Positions 1-10,552 of a stretch of 64,000 nt of DNA are shown in pieces. The stretch is from an uncultured Spirochaetia bacterium (lineage in GTDB: Bacteria > Spirochaetota > Spirochaetia > CAKZLE01): contig CAKZLE010000004.1 of the NCBI GenBank assembly GCA_937125225.1, positions 62,001 to 126,000 of the forward strand, in the 5' to 3' direction. The translations under genes and the position numbers were made by a program. A model generated the notes under the pieces. It was given only the letters and a program-made list of their open reading frames with translations. It did not search any database and had not been told where the DNA came from. The number at the start of each line of letters is the position of its first letter. Positions within the stretch are counted from its first letter, which is position 1.

Positions 1-74
1 TCCATCGGATTCGGTTTTAGTGATTAATAGCAAATAAGGTTGTTCCATCAAAAAGGCACTTTTGCACTCTGATC

Positions 75-1868
75 TCAGGCCTCCTTTGGGCATACCTGAT
101 TCTTACCAGCTCTTTTTGCCTTATAGAGCTCTTCATCTGCTCTATCTATGACAGAAGAACAGGAATCTCCCTGTTGATAGGTACTGACACCAAGAGAGAT
201 CGTTTGATTCGGGCTTATAGGGAATTTCGTCTCAGAGGCATTCATTCTCAGATGCTCAGCCATGATAAGCGTCTTTGCTAGAGCTGTCTCAGGACATAGG
301 ATCAGGAACTCCTCTCCTCCATACCGATATACCGTATCGGTGACCCTGATAGAACTCTGTAGTCTTCTAGCGATCTTCTTGAGAACCTCATCTCCCTCAC
401 TATGTCCATAATTGTCATTGACCTCTTTAAAATCATCAATATCCAATAAGATGAGAGAGAACGTCGATCCATATCGCCTAGCTCGTTCGATCTCCTGGGA
501 TAATAGTTCATCTAGCTTCAGACGATTATAGAGACCTGTGAGCTTGTCTGTGACCGATAGGAGCTCTACCTTCTTCTTATCAGTGATATCCTGACCAATC
601 GAAGTATACCCGATAAGGGTCTTTTCCAGATTATAGAAGGGAATCAACTGCACATCTACCCAGAAGCAATTACCATCTTTGGAGACCTTTTCGATCTCCC
701 CTGAAAAGACTGAATGAGACCTGATCTTCTCCATGATAGCCTCATAGAGCATATCAGACATATTGCTGCTCCAAAGCTCCCTGAACTGCCTACCTAGAAG
801 TTCATCACTCTCATACCCACTCAAAGCACAGAAGGCAGCAGAGACTTCAATGATCATTCCCGTCATGTCGATACTCAGAGATATGATATTCTTGTCTATA
901 AGAGAGAGATATTCCTTCATGGAGCTTTCCATATAGATCCTTTTCTTTATCTCACGCTTCAACCGTCTGTTGATACGATTGAAGCAAAGGATAATAGTTA
1001 CCCCTATGAGTGCCGCGATGAAGATCACTAGGAGTATGTCCTTAAGTTGGATCCCGTGTTCATAGCGAACTGAGAAGTAGGAATCTGTGATCGAATTCTT
1101 TGTAGCTTCTGGGATTGCCTCTAACCCTTTATTGATGATCGAGACTAGTTGAGGCCAGTCGTCACGGATAGCCATCGCATTGGCATGGTTTCCAAAGGGG
1201 GTAGGTGCGGCGATCTTCACGTTATGGAGATCGTTCTGCTTGATGAAGAAACTTCCGGTAGCAAGATTCCCTATATAGGCATCGACCTCTCCCACCGCTA
1301 GAGCCTCTATTGCTAGTTCAGTGGCATGAATCCCTGAATATGGTCTTAAGAGGATCTCAGGATAATTGGTCTCAAGGAGGCTTTGCATGACAAATCCCTC
1401 CTGTACGGCTACAGTCTTTCCATAGAGGTCTCTTATCCCAGAGATGAAGTGTGAATCGTCACGGGTGAAGATGACCCAAGGAGGTGCCACATATTCTGTA
1501 GTGAAGAGCATATGCTCTTTTCTCTCTTCAGTGATCTTTGCAGTGAGGATGAGATCTATATCTTTCTTCAAGGAAAGAGCCTCTAATGCATCAGTCCATT
1601 TCTGTGGATAGGAGACTAGGGTGTAGTCAATATCTAGTCGATCGAAGATGTAGGATATGTAATCAACAGAGATTCCACGATAACTATCATTATCACTCAT
1701 ATGATAGGGGGGCCAATTAGCCACCCTGACAATCACAGCATGCCCTTCCTCGAGCCAAGTGGTCTCTGCAGCAGTCAGTGAGATCGACTCCTCAAAAGAG
1801 GGTTGATCTGCAGAGAGGGAAAAAGAGGTCAGTAGGATAAAGACAATAAGAAAAATCTTTGTTTTCAT
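75..1868 (-). CDS. Periplasmic solute-binding (SBP_bac_3-like) - PAS - GGDEF diguanylate cyclase
   Basis: Signal peptide, SBP-like N-terminus, TM segment, PAS region, GGDEF domain with GGEEF motif (YRYGGEEFLILCPE). Confidence 0.9.
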   Translation of the reverse strand: MKTKIFLIVFILLTSFSLSADQPSFEESISLTAAETTWLEEGHAVIVRVANWPPYHMSDNDSYRGISVDYISYIFDRLDIDYTLVSYPQKWTDALEALSLKKDIDLILTAKITEERKEHMLFTTEYVAPPWVIFTRDDSHFISGIRDLYGKTVAVQEGFVMQSLLETNYPEILLRPYSGIHATELAIEALAVGEVDAYIGNLATGSFFIKQNDLHNVKIAAPTPFGNHANAMAIRDDWPQLVSIINKGLEAIPEATKNSITDSYFSVRYEHGIQLKDILLVIFIAALIGVTIILCFNRINRRLKREIKKRIYMESSMKEYLSLIDKNIISLSIDMTGMIIEVSAAFCALSGYESDELLGRQFRELWSSNMSDMLYEAIMEKIRSHSVFSGEIEKVSKDGNCFWVDVQLIPFYNLEKTLIGYTSIGQDITDKKKVELLSVTDKLTGLYNRLKLDELLSQEIERARRYGSTFSLILLDIDDFKEVNDNYGHSEGDEVLKKIARRLQSSIRVTDTVYRYGGEEFLILCPETALAKTLIMAEHLRMNASETKFPISPNQTISLGVSTYQQGDSCSSVIDRADEELYKAKRAGKNQVCPKEA

Positions 1869-2038
1869 GTGTTGAATAATTCTCTCATTTATTCATTTTA
1901 GATGAACTCATACTAGGATGCAATCATTATTAGCCTTTAGTAGCAGAAAACACCGAAAGATACTTAAATGTTCAGTACTCCTTGATGATGGCTTACGATA
2001 TCATTTGACCCCAATCCATCCTCCGATTACTATAGGGT

Positions 2039-4270
2039 ATGGGAAAGAATCATTGCTCACTACTATTACATGACATATCAGAAAGGATCTATCTTTTCGA
2101 GACACCAGAAGAGGTCGATGGCTTTCTTACTGAAGCTATAACGTTGCTGATGGGGGAGTCTGGTGCCTCTCTAGGAGCGGTCTTCGTACGGGATGATCGT
2201 TCACAGGAGTTGGTCTTCCGTGTCGGAATTGATGACGAGGGCTACTGGGACCGGTCGATCTGCAGTAAAGATCAAGCTAGCAGGAGATTTCGTTATGATG
2301 GGACTGATCTTGGAAGGGCCTTTAGAGAGGGGGCGACCCGGTTTCATACCTATAGTGAGGATGATGAGGCTCATCCATTAAAATCTAAGATCCTCATTCC
2401 GATCATTAGAGGGCCAGAGAAGATGGGAGTCTTCATCATGGCTCATAAAGATGCTCATGCGTTCTCGGATGTCGACCATGAAGATATACTCAATACCTCA
2501 TCTCTGTTAGGGGCGATGCTCGCTGAATCTACGATGTTGATCAATGAAGGTGCTAAGGAGCCGAGTACTCTTGAAAGAGGACCTTCCGTGATCAAAGGGA
2601 TAAAGACCTCTGAAGGTCTTGTTGAAGGTAGGGCTTTGCCTATCTGGTCAGATACGAACAGCGCTGTAGAACATTTACCACCCCAAGGGACTCCACAAGA
2701 GGAAGAGGCTCTCTTCAATAGGTCTCAGAGTCTATCTTTAGAGCAGTTAGAAGAGATGCAGAATGCATCTGCAGCGATCGACTCAGAGATCATCTCTCTC
2801 ATCTTCACCGCTCAGTACTATATGCTCAAAGATGAGAGTCTAACCAATAAGATCCTTACCCGTATCAAAGAGGGCTTCTCTGCACCGGATGCAGTCCATG
2901 CGGTGATAGATGAATATGCTGAGATCTTCTCCAATATGAAAGAACTCAGATTCGCTGAGAAGGCTCAGGATGTGCGGGACCTGGGCTTTAGACTCATCAC
3001 CAATATGGGGAAACCACGTGATGAGGGTTTTTCCTATAAGGGCCAGATTGTCCTTTCGAGACATATATACCCATCAGATCTTTTCAGACTCGCAGTAGAG
3101 AAGGTCGCTGGACTCGCACTTCGAGGTGCCGGAGTGACTGCTCATATCTCGATACTTGCACGATCTCTCAACCTCCCTGTACTCGTGACTGATGATAAAG
3201 ATCTCTTAGAGATCCCAGAAGGGACCCCTCTATTACTAGATGCTACAGGCGGTAGACTCTATATACGACCGACTGAAGAGACTATCACGAGTGTTAGAAA
3301 ACAAAGGGCATTGAAGCTGTCAGTGAGAGATTTCTATATGCTCAAGGGCAGCACCTCTGATGGAGTCCATGTGCATGTTGCGGCAAATGTGAACCTCCAT
3401 AATGATGCTAAGGTCGCAGTCGCTCAGGGAGCCGAGGGTATAGGGCTGTATCGATCAGAGTTCCCCTTCATCTTAAAGAAAGACTTTCTCTCTGAAGAAC
3501 AACAATATAGAATCTATAAATCGATTATCGATACCCAGCAGGGAAAACCGGTGATCATGAGGACCACCGATATCGGTGGGGATAAACTCCTCAAGGGACG
3601 TTCTGAAGAGGAGACCAACCCCTTCCTTGGAGTCCGGGGGATCAGGTTCTCTCTAGCGAACCGGGAGATGTTCCGTAACCAGCTGAAGGCTATGCTACGA
3701 GCAGGGGCTAACGCTGATCTGAGTATCATGGTTCCTATGGTTACCGATGTGGAGGAGATACTTACCGTAAAAGAGGAGCTAGCTCTTTGCATCGAACAGC
3801 TCAAGAACAGGAAGGCAGAATTCAATCCTGCACCAAGACTCGGTGCGATGATAGAACTGCCCTCTGCTGCTATGGCAGTCGATGAGTTGGCAGAAGAGAC
3901 CGACTTCCTCTCTATCGGTTCCAATGACCTGACGATGTATCTCCTAGCGATAGATCGGACCAATAAGAATCTTAGCCATCTCTACAGGAGTTACCATCCT
4001 GTCGTGCTGAAAGTACTTGCTCAGATTGCTGAGAAATCCGGTGATAAGATCAGTGAACTCTCCATCTGTGGAGAGGCCGCATCAGACCCAGTACTCTTAC
4101 CCTTTCTCCTCGGTATCGGTATCAGAAAATTGAGTGTGATCCCTTCTAAGATAGAAGAGGTCAAGCGAAATCTGTTCAACTACTCCATTGAAGAGGCTGA
4201 GAAGATCGCACAGCAGATGCTCTCGATCAGGCGTATAGGAGATATGGAGAAGTATATCAAAGCATTATAG
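2039..4270 (+). CDS. ptsP: GAF-domain phosphoenolpyruvate-protein phosphotransferase (PtsP / enzyme I-like)
   Basis: N-terminal GAF-like region; swivelling His motif GAGVTAHISILARSLNLPVLV; PEP-utiliser barrel motifs EGIGLYRSEFPFI, RTTDIGGDK, GAMIELPSAA, SIGSNDLTMYLLAIDR. Confidence 0.88.
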   Translation: MGKNHCSLLLHDISERIYLFETPEEVDGFLTEAITLLMGESGASLGAVFVRDDRSQELVFRVGIDDEGYWDRSICSKDQASRRFRYDGTDLGRAFREGATRFHTYSEDDEAHPLKSKILIPIIRGPEKMGVFIMAHKDAHAFSDVDHEDILNTSSLLGAMLAESTMLINEGAKEPSTLERGPSVIKGIKTSEGLVEGRALPIWSDTNSAVEHLPPQGTPQEEEALFNRSQSLSLEQLEEMQNASAAIDSEIISLIFTAQYYMLKDESLTNKILTRIKEGFSAPDAVHAVIDEYAEIFSNMKELRFAEKAQDVRDLGFRLITNMGKPRDEGFSYKGQIVLSRHIYPSDLFRLAVEKVAGLALRGAGVTAHISILARSLNLPVLVTDDKDLLEIPEGTPLLLDATGGRLYIRPTEETITSVRKQRALKLSVRDFYMLKGSTSDGVHVHVAANVNLHNDAKVAVAQGAEGIGLYRSEFPFILKKDFLSEEQQYRIYKSIIDTQQGKPVIMRTTDIGGDKLLKGRSEEETNPFLGVRGIRFSLANREMFRNQLKAMLRAGANADLSIMVPMVTDVEEILTVKEELALCIEQLKNRKAEFNPAPRLGAMIELPSAAMAVDELAEETDFLSIGSNDLTMYLLAIDRTNKNLSHLYRSYHPVVLKVLAQIAEKSGDKISELSICGEAASDPVLLPFLLGIGIRKLSVIPSKIEEVKRNLFNYSIEEAEKIAQQMLSIRRIGDMEKYIKAL

Positions 4271-4389
4271 AGAACTGCGATCTCTCAGCTACCTCATGCA
4301 GATACATAAGGGCCTCTGATCTGATCTATTAGATCGCTTTTGAGTTTGGTTGACCGGTTCCTGATAAGATGATCATAAGGGGGGGATAC

Positions 4390-4884
4390 ATGGAGAGAAT
4401 AAGAATACACCATTTCTTCGATATCATCAGGGATCATGGTAAAGGAAAGCTTCTGAAGCCCCATCCATATGGACATGCCTATCATACGGTAGGGAACAGA
4501 CTCATTTCAGGGGAGATCGACCAGATTCGTTTGGTTATTGAGAATGATGATATCTGTTGTGACTGTAGTAAACTCGTTTCCGGACACTGCATCGATACCA
4601 TACACCATCGAGCAGATTTCACCTCAAAGGAGAAGTTCAATGATTATCTTGATTCAAGGATCATGAAGACCCTTGGATTGGAAGGGGGACAGATCATTTC
4701 TATTGAGGCACTGCTAGACCTAACCTGTATCTATCTTGACCATATCGAGGATCTCTATGAGGGGAATGATCCTGAACATACAAGAACGAGAGCTGTAAAC
4801 GTTACAAGAGGTACCCATCTCATGAAGGCCATCATATCAGGAAACCTCTCTCAGTATACGACTGAGGAGAATGAGAATGGATGA
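4390..4884 (+). CDS. Cysteine-containing small protein, DUF1284-like
   Basis: ORF 4369-4884; likely start MERIRIHHFF at 4390; Cys cluster ICCDCSKLVSGHC. Confidence 0.55.
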   Translation: MERIRIHHFFDIIRDHGKGKLLKPHPYGHAYHTVGNRLISGEIDQIRLVIENDDICCDCSKLVSGHCIDTIHHRADFTSKEKFNDYLDSRIMKTLGLEGGQIISIEALLDLTCIYLDHIEDLYEGNDPEHTRTRAVNVTRGTHLMKAIISGNLSQYTTEENENG

Positions 4885-5100
4885 TTGAAGATCGGTTATT
4901 TCATAGATCCCGTAAAGAGTACATCATTGGTGTCCAGTAGTATAAAAGCATAGTCTATAGACTCTTCTACAAGCAGGGGGACTTGTGAAGTTCCTTTTAT
5001 TCTTCTCATCTTACAGATTCCATCAATGCACCTGAATTCTTGCTGGCAAATAGTATTTAGTATATAGTTACTAGATGTATATAAGATTCTCGATAACTGG

Positions 5101-7452
5101 ATGAACTGTATGGGTATAAAGCGTAATGTGTTTGAGTGGTCTGGCAGTCATGCAATCCTTATAGTAGTCATAACAGCTGTTCTCACCATATGCTTAGGAT
5201 TCTCTGCTCTCAGGATCACACTGGATTCGAATATTCAGAATCTCGTCCCTGAAGATGACGGGGTAAAGATGATCCTTGAGCAACATGGGTTTGAAGAGGG
5301 CACCTACCGGATACTCATTCTGGCTATTGAGAGTGGGCAGAAAGACATATTTGACCTAGAGGGCCTTCAGTTATTCGAACAAGTCATCCATGAGATCGAA
5401 GCTCTCGATGGTATAGAGGAGAGTATCAATCCCTTCAATTCGATATCCTTCAAAAAAGAGGGATCTAGGCTAGTCGTCTCCACATCAGGGCCGGATGGTA
5501 GAGCTCCCAGGAATCAATCTGAACTTGAGATCTATAGAAAAGCATTTGTCGGAGATCCCACACTTGTAGGGACTGTAAGGTCAGAGGACTCTTCAATGAT
5601 CTCAACCTATTTCTATTGCGATAGCATTGATGATACTCAGCTGTTCATGCAGGAATTCAATCTATTGATCGAACCTCTGAAGCAATATTACTCTGTCTAT
5701 GCCAGTGGTGATCATGTATTCACTGCAAGGACAGAGACCTATATGTCAAAGGATCTCTCAATTCTCCTTATCCTCAGCAGTCTATGCATTCTCATCTTCT
5801 TCTATCTTGGGTTCAGATCCTTACGAGCAGTCATCCTTCCCTTTATGAGTGTCATCATCGGGACGATCTGGAGTCTGGGGTTGATGGTACTCTTTAAGAT
5901 CGAATTGACTATTATAGGAATCATGATGCCTCCTTTGGTAATAACCCTTGGTACCTCCTACAGTATTCATCTTCTCAATGAGTATTATCGCTCTATGCCC
6001 CAAAAGATAGTGGATACCCGCTGGATCACGCTGGGGGTCATGAGAATATCTGGGACGATACTCATGGCAAGCCTTACCACTGCTGTAGGGTTCTTGAGTC
6101 TCCTGACGACTTCTTTGAGCCAGACCCGTGATTTTGGCCTTGCATCTGCCTTCGGTATCGTCAGTTGTGCTGTTCTCTCGCTCTTCTTCCTTCCTGCTGT
6201 TCTGACACTACTACCTTCACCAGCCTCAAAACATACCGACTCAGTTCGTAATGGGTTACTGACTCGATTGATGGGTAGGCTAGCAGAGAGAATCTATGAA
6301 CTACGTTTACCTGTTCTTGGAGTTCTCGTCTGTATACTAGGGGTATTCTTCATAGTGAATCCCCATATGACGCATCAATCAGATTACCTGAACTATTTCC
6401 CTGAGAAAGAACCGATGGTTCAGGAGCTCAAATACCTTACAGAGAGACTTGGTAGTTTTCAACCAGTCAACATCACCTTGAAAGCTCCGAACGATCAGAA
6501 AGAATATTTTCTTCAGAATGATATAGTGTTGAAAGTCTCAGAATTTGAGAAGGAACTACTTTCAGACCCCTCTGTTCAAAGGGTCAGATCCTATATCAGT
6601 TATCTGAAAGATATCAATTATATTATGAGTGGTGAATCGGTATTACCTGAAAGCCGTGGTCTTACGATGGTCGTGAGTCGATTATTCAAGTTGTTCGATC
6701 TTCAAACCACCGATGCCATGGCAAAGACCTTGATCGATCAGGATTACTCAGAGATCACGATCAACTGCATCGTTCGTAATCCAGAAACAGGACTTCTCGT
6801 GAATGACCAGGCCTTTCTTGATCTATACACTCATATGAATGCCACCATTGAAGAGTACCTTCCTGCTGAGATCGAACATGAGGTATGGTGTAATGCCCTC
6901 ATCTATCTTAATCTCAGCAATATAATCAATGAAGATCAGCTTATGTCGGTATTACTCTCGATGCTCTTCATATTCCTCACAACGTTCGGGATCTTTCGAG
7001 TCTTCCGCTATAGTCTCCTAGTTCTAGTTCCGTTGACCTTCGGATTGATGATGAATACGATCTTCATGGTTTCATTTGGGATTCCCCGAGATATGATAAC
7101 CCTCATGGTATCTAGTGTAGCGATCGGGGTAGGTGTAGATGATGCGATTCATTTCATGCTTCAATATATCAAGCAGAGGAAACGGTATGAGAGTAATATT
7201 CGATTGGCTCTGATCTCTACCCTGAAGATCACCGGGAGACCTATTCTCCTCACGACCATCTCTATCTTTGCCGGTATGATGGTACTCACAGCGGCTAGTT
7301 TCAAGGGAATCGCCGTCTTTGGCCTACTTGTCTCGGTCGCTCTTGTATCGACGATGCTAGGGACTCTTATCTTCCTTCCTGCGATCCTTGCGGTATTCGG
7401 TAAAAGGAAGGATCAACGTATCCTAAAGATTCCAGGAGACAAAGAGTTGTGA
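5101..7452 (+). CDS. MMPL/RND-family (HAE3-like) transporter
   Basis: 783 aa with two repeats of periplasmic loop plus TM bundle; GVGVDDAIHFMLQY motif. Confidence 0.88.
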   Translation: MNCMGIKRNVFEWSGSHAILIVVITAVLTICLGFSALRITLDSNIQNLVPEDDGVKMILEQHGFEEGTYRILILAIESGQKDIFDLEGLQLFEQVIHEIEALDGIEESINPFNSISFKKEGSRLVVSTSGPDGRAPRNQSELEIYRKAFVGDPTLVGTVRSEDSSMISTYFYCDSIDDTQLFMQEFNLLIEPLKQYYSVYASGDHVFTARTETYMSKDLSILLILSSLCILIFFYLGFRSLRAVILPFMSVIIGTIWSLGLMVLFKIELTIIGIMMPPLVITLGTSYSIHLLNEYYRSMPQKIVDTRWITLGVMRISGTILMASLTTAVGFLSLLTTSLSQTRDFGLASAFGIVSCAVLSLFFLPAVLTLLPSPASKHTDSVRNGLLTRLMGRLAERIYELRLPVLGVLVCILGVFFIVNPHMTHQSDYLNYFPEKEPMVQELKYLTERLGSFQPVNITLKAPNDQKEYFLQNDIVLKVSEFEKELLSDPSVQRVRSYISYLKDINYIMSGESVLPESRGLTMVVSRLFKLFDLQTTDAMAKTLIDQDYSEITINCIVRNPETGLLVNDQAFLDLYTHMNATIEEYLPAEIEHEVWCNALIYLNLSNIINEDQLMSVLLSMLFIFLTTFGIFRVFRYSLLVLVPLTFGLMMNTIFMVSFGIPRDMITLMVSSVAIGVGVDDAIHFMLQYIKQRKRYESNIRLALISTLKITGRPILLTTISIFAGMMVLTAASFKGIAVFGLLVSVALVSTMLGTLIFLPAILAVFGKRKDQRILKIPGDKEL

Positions 7453-7497
7453 ACGGTAGTGTGATCCATCATATGCTGTGAGATGGCCAAATCTTCA

Positions 7498-9141
7498 TCA
7501 AGTCAGAGATTTTACCAGTTTTCTACTGGTCTTCCTTGAGAAATCGACTCGGTCTTCCACAGTGAAGATATGACGAGGCTTGAGTTGTCCCAACGAAGAG
7601 GTAGAATCAATCTTATCAAGGATCTCTGTCTGTATTTCACTGAATGCTTCAGGGTGTGTGATACGTATCTCAAGTAACCCCATACTCTCTGCTGATTTGA
7701 CCGTCTCTGTCTCATCTTGGGTCTTATACATCAGGGCCTTTCGTACCTTCTGGTCATACCCCTCAATATTATCAGGTATCTGTTCCGGATAGATCAGGAA
7801 GATCAGCGGACCAGGCCCTTTATCCCCATTCCTGACTCGAAATAGTTCCCACCAGGCAATATTGTGAAGTGAGAGGAGCGCCTGTTGTATTTGAGGAGTA
7901 TAAATCTTCTTCCCCATGAAGGATCCCATCTCCTCATCAGTCTCGAAATCGATAGCATCTGCAGAGCGTGCGATAACCCGTATTGCCGGGGCCGGTACAG
8001 GTTCAGAGAGTTCTTTGGGGTATAACAGTGCAGTCTCGGGAGTGAATGCTCTGAGAGGTTCTGCGATCTCCAGCAGATCCCCAGTGGCATAACGAAACAG
8101 AGGCAGTGCCTCTCCCGGGCGGGAGATGATGAGTTCTCCAGTCATCCCTTTCTCCCATTTGTACCAGGGGATGGTCTGAACCCCATAGTCTGGATCCTTC
8201 TTTGCCTTATAGACTTCTAGAGGGTCAGCGAGCTCTGCATAGAGTGCCGGCATCAACAAAGCAAGGGCATCATCACGCTTATTCAAGGTAGCACCGATGA
8301 TCGGCACTTCAGTACTTCCATAGACATCATACATGCTGAGGTTCGGGAAGAATTCATGTATCATCTCTATATAGGAGGAGAGAGGTTCTGCATAGGAGAA
8401 CCCTATATACATATGTTCCATTGCCTGACTGAGCTTTTTGGTATTGAATCCTGACAGGACCATCTTAGCAGTGGGTTTGGCCAGGAAGGCTGGTAGATGT
8501 ATGTCATTCTTCAATACTCTCTCTACACTCTCATAGATATATTGTTGATCACGAACAGCCTTGCATATGAGAAAATAGGCTAGTGTTGGACCGGCAATGA
8601 CGTCAGCCCCTGAACTCTTTGAAGCTTTCTTCAGGGCTTTGATGAAGTCTAGTCCATTCTTGATGGGAGTATACATCCCTCCACTGGGTATGAATCGGTC
8701 TTTGACCAATTCAAGGAGTTTACCTGAGACCATCGGCATCTTGGAACCGAAATTCCAGAAGGAGAGATCCGACCTGACTCCTGTTAACCATGCATAGGCT
8801 GCCCAGATGTCGGCTAATGAGTCAGTATCCTCTTTAGTATAATAAAAGGTCTTTGAGACCCCTGAATACCCTGAAGTCTTAAAACAGTAGGTGTGAGGTG
8901 TGTTCAAGACAGATCCGAGAGGGTGCTCATGCAAAGTACGTGTGATCTTTTCAGAGGATATGATTGGTAATCCAATCATCTCCTCAGGGTCCTTGATGAT
9001 CGGTAGTCTCTCACCGTATAGGAGCGTTGCTCTCCTCGCTTGTGTTGATATCTTCTTTAGTAGTGATCTGTGTTCTTCGATTCTCTGCTCAGGGGTGACA
9101 CAGAAGAGATCTTTTGCGATTTGAGAAGTTGTTAATGCCAT
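7498..9141 (-). CDS. Adenylate-forming enzyme, phenylacetate-CoA ligase-like
   Basis: KTSGYSGVSKTFYYTKED (P-loop-like), YDVYGSTEVPIIG and RYATGDLLEI motifs typical of the AMP-binding superfamily. Confidence 0.65.
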   Translation of the reverse strand: MALTTSQIAKDLFCVTPEQRIEEHRSLLKKISTQARRATLLYGERLPIIKDPEEMIGLPIISSEKITRTLHEHPLGSVLNTPHTYCFKTSGYSGVSKTFYYTKEDTDSLADIWAAYAWLTGVRSDLSFWNFGSKMPMVSGKLLELVKDRFIPSGGMYTPIKNGLDFIKALKKASKSSGADVIAGPTLAYFLICKAVRDQQYIYESVERVLKNDIHLPAFLAKPTAKMVLSGFNTKKLSQAMEHMYIGFSYAEPLSSYIEMIHEFFPNLSMYDVYGSTEVPIIGATLNKRDDALALLMPALYAELADPLEVYKAKKDPDYGVQTIPWYKWEKGMTGELIISRPGEALPLFRYATGDLLEIAEPLRAFTPETALLYPKELSEPVPAPAIRVIARSADAIDFETDEEMGSFMGKKIYTPQIQQALLSLHNIAWWELFRVRNGDKGPGPLIFLIYPEQIPDNIEGYDQKVRKALMYKTQDETETVKSAESMGLLEIRITHPEAFSEIQTEILDKIDSTSSLGQLKPRHIFTVEDRVDFSRKTSRKLVKSLT

Positions 9142-9229
9142 ACAGTATTGTAGAAGTCGGTTAGGATATAAGTCAAATACAAATTAATATTTATTTACAC
9201 GGAGGGGCGGGTACATTAGAATCATCTTA

Positions 9230-10552
9230 ATGATACCTAAAACACAAAGATCATATTATGGTTTCCTGCTTTTCTACCTGGGATTGTATGAGATCTTCGA
9301 CAGCTATTTGACTGTTGGTTATACTATGCATGTCTCTCTAGTCATAGATTATTTTCAGACTACACTCTCATCATATTATCAGGCTGTCGCTTTTGGTTCT
9401 CTTGGTCTGTTCTTCGTTGTCATGACCCTGATCCTTGCCGACTTGATCGGGAGGAGGATATTACTCATCATCGTCTTCTTTGGAATGGGTTTGAGTATGT
9501 TCTTCCTGAATCTGACTCAGACTATCGAACAGTATGGCTATGCATTATTCGCGATGTTCATCTTCTTCTCATCTGATCTTTGGGTGATCATCATCGCAGA
9601 GGAGGCTCCCCCAAAGAAACGGGCTCGATATTCTTATATCATATCATCAATCGGAGTCTTAGGTATCTTCCTGATCCCTCTATTCAAGGTGTTCCTGACC
9701 CAGGCATCCAATCCTGCATCATGGAAACGAATGACCTGGTTCGGTTGGCTGGCAATGCCTTTGAGTCTTCTAGGTCTATTGATCAAAGAGAATCCTTCGA
9801 ACATGGACCAGAGAGAAAGAAACGCCAGAGTAGAGTTACAGGATCGTAGATTCCGTGTTCAACCCAAAATGATTCTAAACCAGATGAAAGGACTCTTTAT
9901 TGAGAGAAGGTGGAAGACCTCTTTAGTCTTTATGGGAATAGGATTGCTCATCGGATTGAATGCTGCATCATTTCAGACGATAGAGAACTATTTGATGCAT
10001 ACATTGTCTCCGAGTTTTCCCGACCCTGAGATTCGAAAGAATACCATTGCACTCATTCTCACTGTTGCAAATGTGGGGGCGCTATCAGTATATGTATTTA
10101 CAGGATTACTGGCAGATAGATTCGGAAGGAAGCCGATCCTGCTTCTTTTTAGTTCCCTCTTTGGCTTTTCAGTATTCGGATTGGTGATTGCAGCTGAGAC
10201 AGGGATGATCATCATGCTCTACATCACTGTATTCACGGCCCAGATGGGCTACTGGGGATTGTTCTCGTTAGTTAAACTCTATAATGCTGAATGTTTTCCA
10301 GCAAGTGTACGGGGGACTGCAGCCGGTCTACGAACCATCATGTTTGCGATCGGGATGACAGTAGGAAGTCTGGTCGCAGCTCTTATGGTCTCCCGTTTCT
10401 CAGATTATATTGTCTATTTAGTCTATGCAGGGTTGTTCACTGCAGGGATCACCTATTTCTCTTTGATTCTGCCGGAGACAAAAGGTTTGGACCTGAGTGA
10501 CAAGGGTACCGATGGTCTGGTTTATGAGACCATTGAGAATGAAGCCTTTTAA
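9230..10552 (+). CDS. MFS transporter
   Basis: 12-TM type hydrophobicity; MFS signatures ADLIGRR and LLADRFGRKPILL. Confidence 0.85.
   Translation: MIPKTQRSYYGFLLFYLGLYEIFDSYLTVGYTMHVSLVIDYFQTTLSSYYQAVAFGSLGLFFVVMTLILADLIGRRILLIIVFFGMGLSMFFLNLTQTIEQYGYALFAMFIFFSSDLWVIIIAEEAPPKKRARYSYIISSIGVLGIFLIPLFKVFLTQASNPASWKRMTWFGWLAMPLSLLGLLIKENPSNMDQRERNARVELQDRRFRVQPKMILNQMKGLFIERRWKTSLVFMGIGLLIGLNAASFQTIENYLMHTLSPSFPDPEIRKNTIALILTVANVGALSVYVFTGLLADRFGRKPILLLFSSLFGFSVFGLVIAAETGMIIMLYITVFTAQMGYWGLFSLVKLYNAECFPASVRGTAAGLRTIMFAIGMTVGSLVAALMVSRFSDYIVYLVYAGLFTAGITYFSLILPETKGLDLSDKGTDGLVYETIENEAF

Noticed and set aside
3514-3963. 149-aa antisense ORF opposite ptsP
   Set aside because: Fully inside a well-supported CDS; low-complexity Ser/Arg-rich translation; typical shadow ORF.
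4896-5100. Minus-strand frame ...CQQEFRCIDGICKMRRIKGTSQVPLLVEESIDYAFILLDTNDVLFTGSMK*
   Set aside because: Protein-like but short, with no convincing start or Shine-Dalgarno; might be a remnant, not called as a gene.
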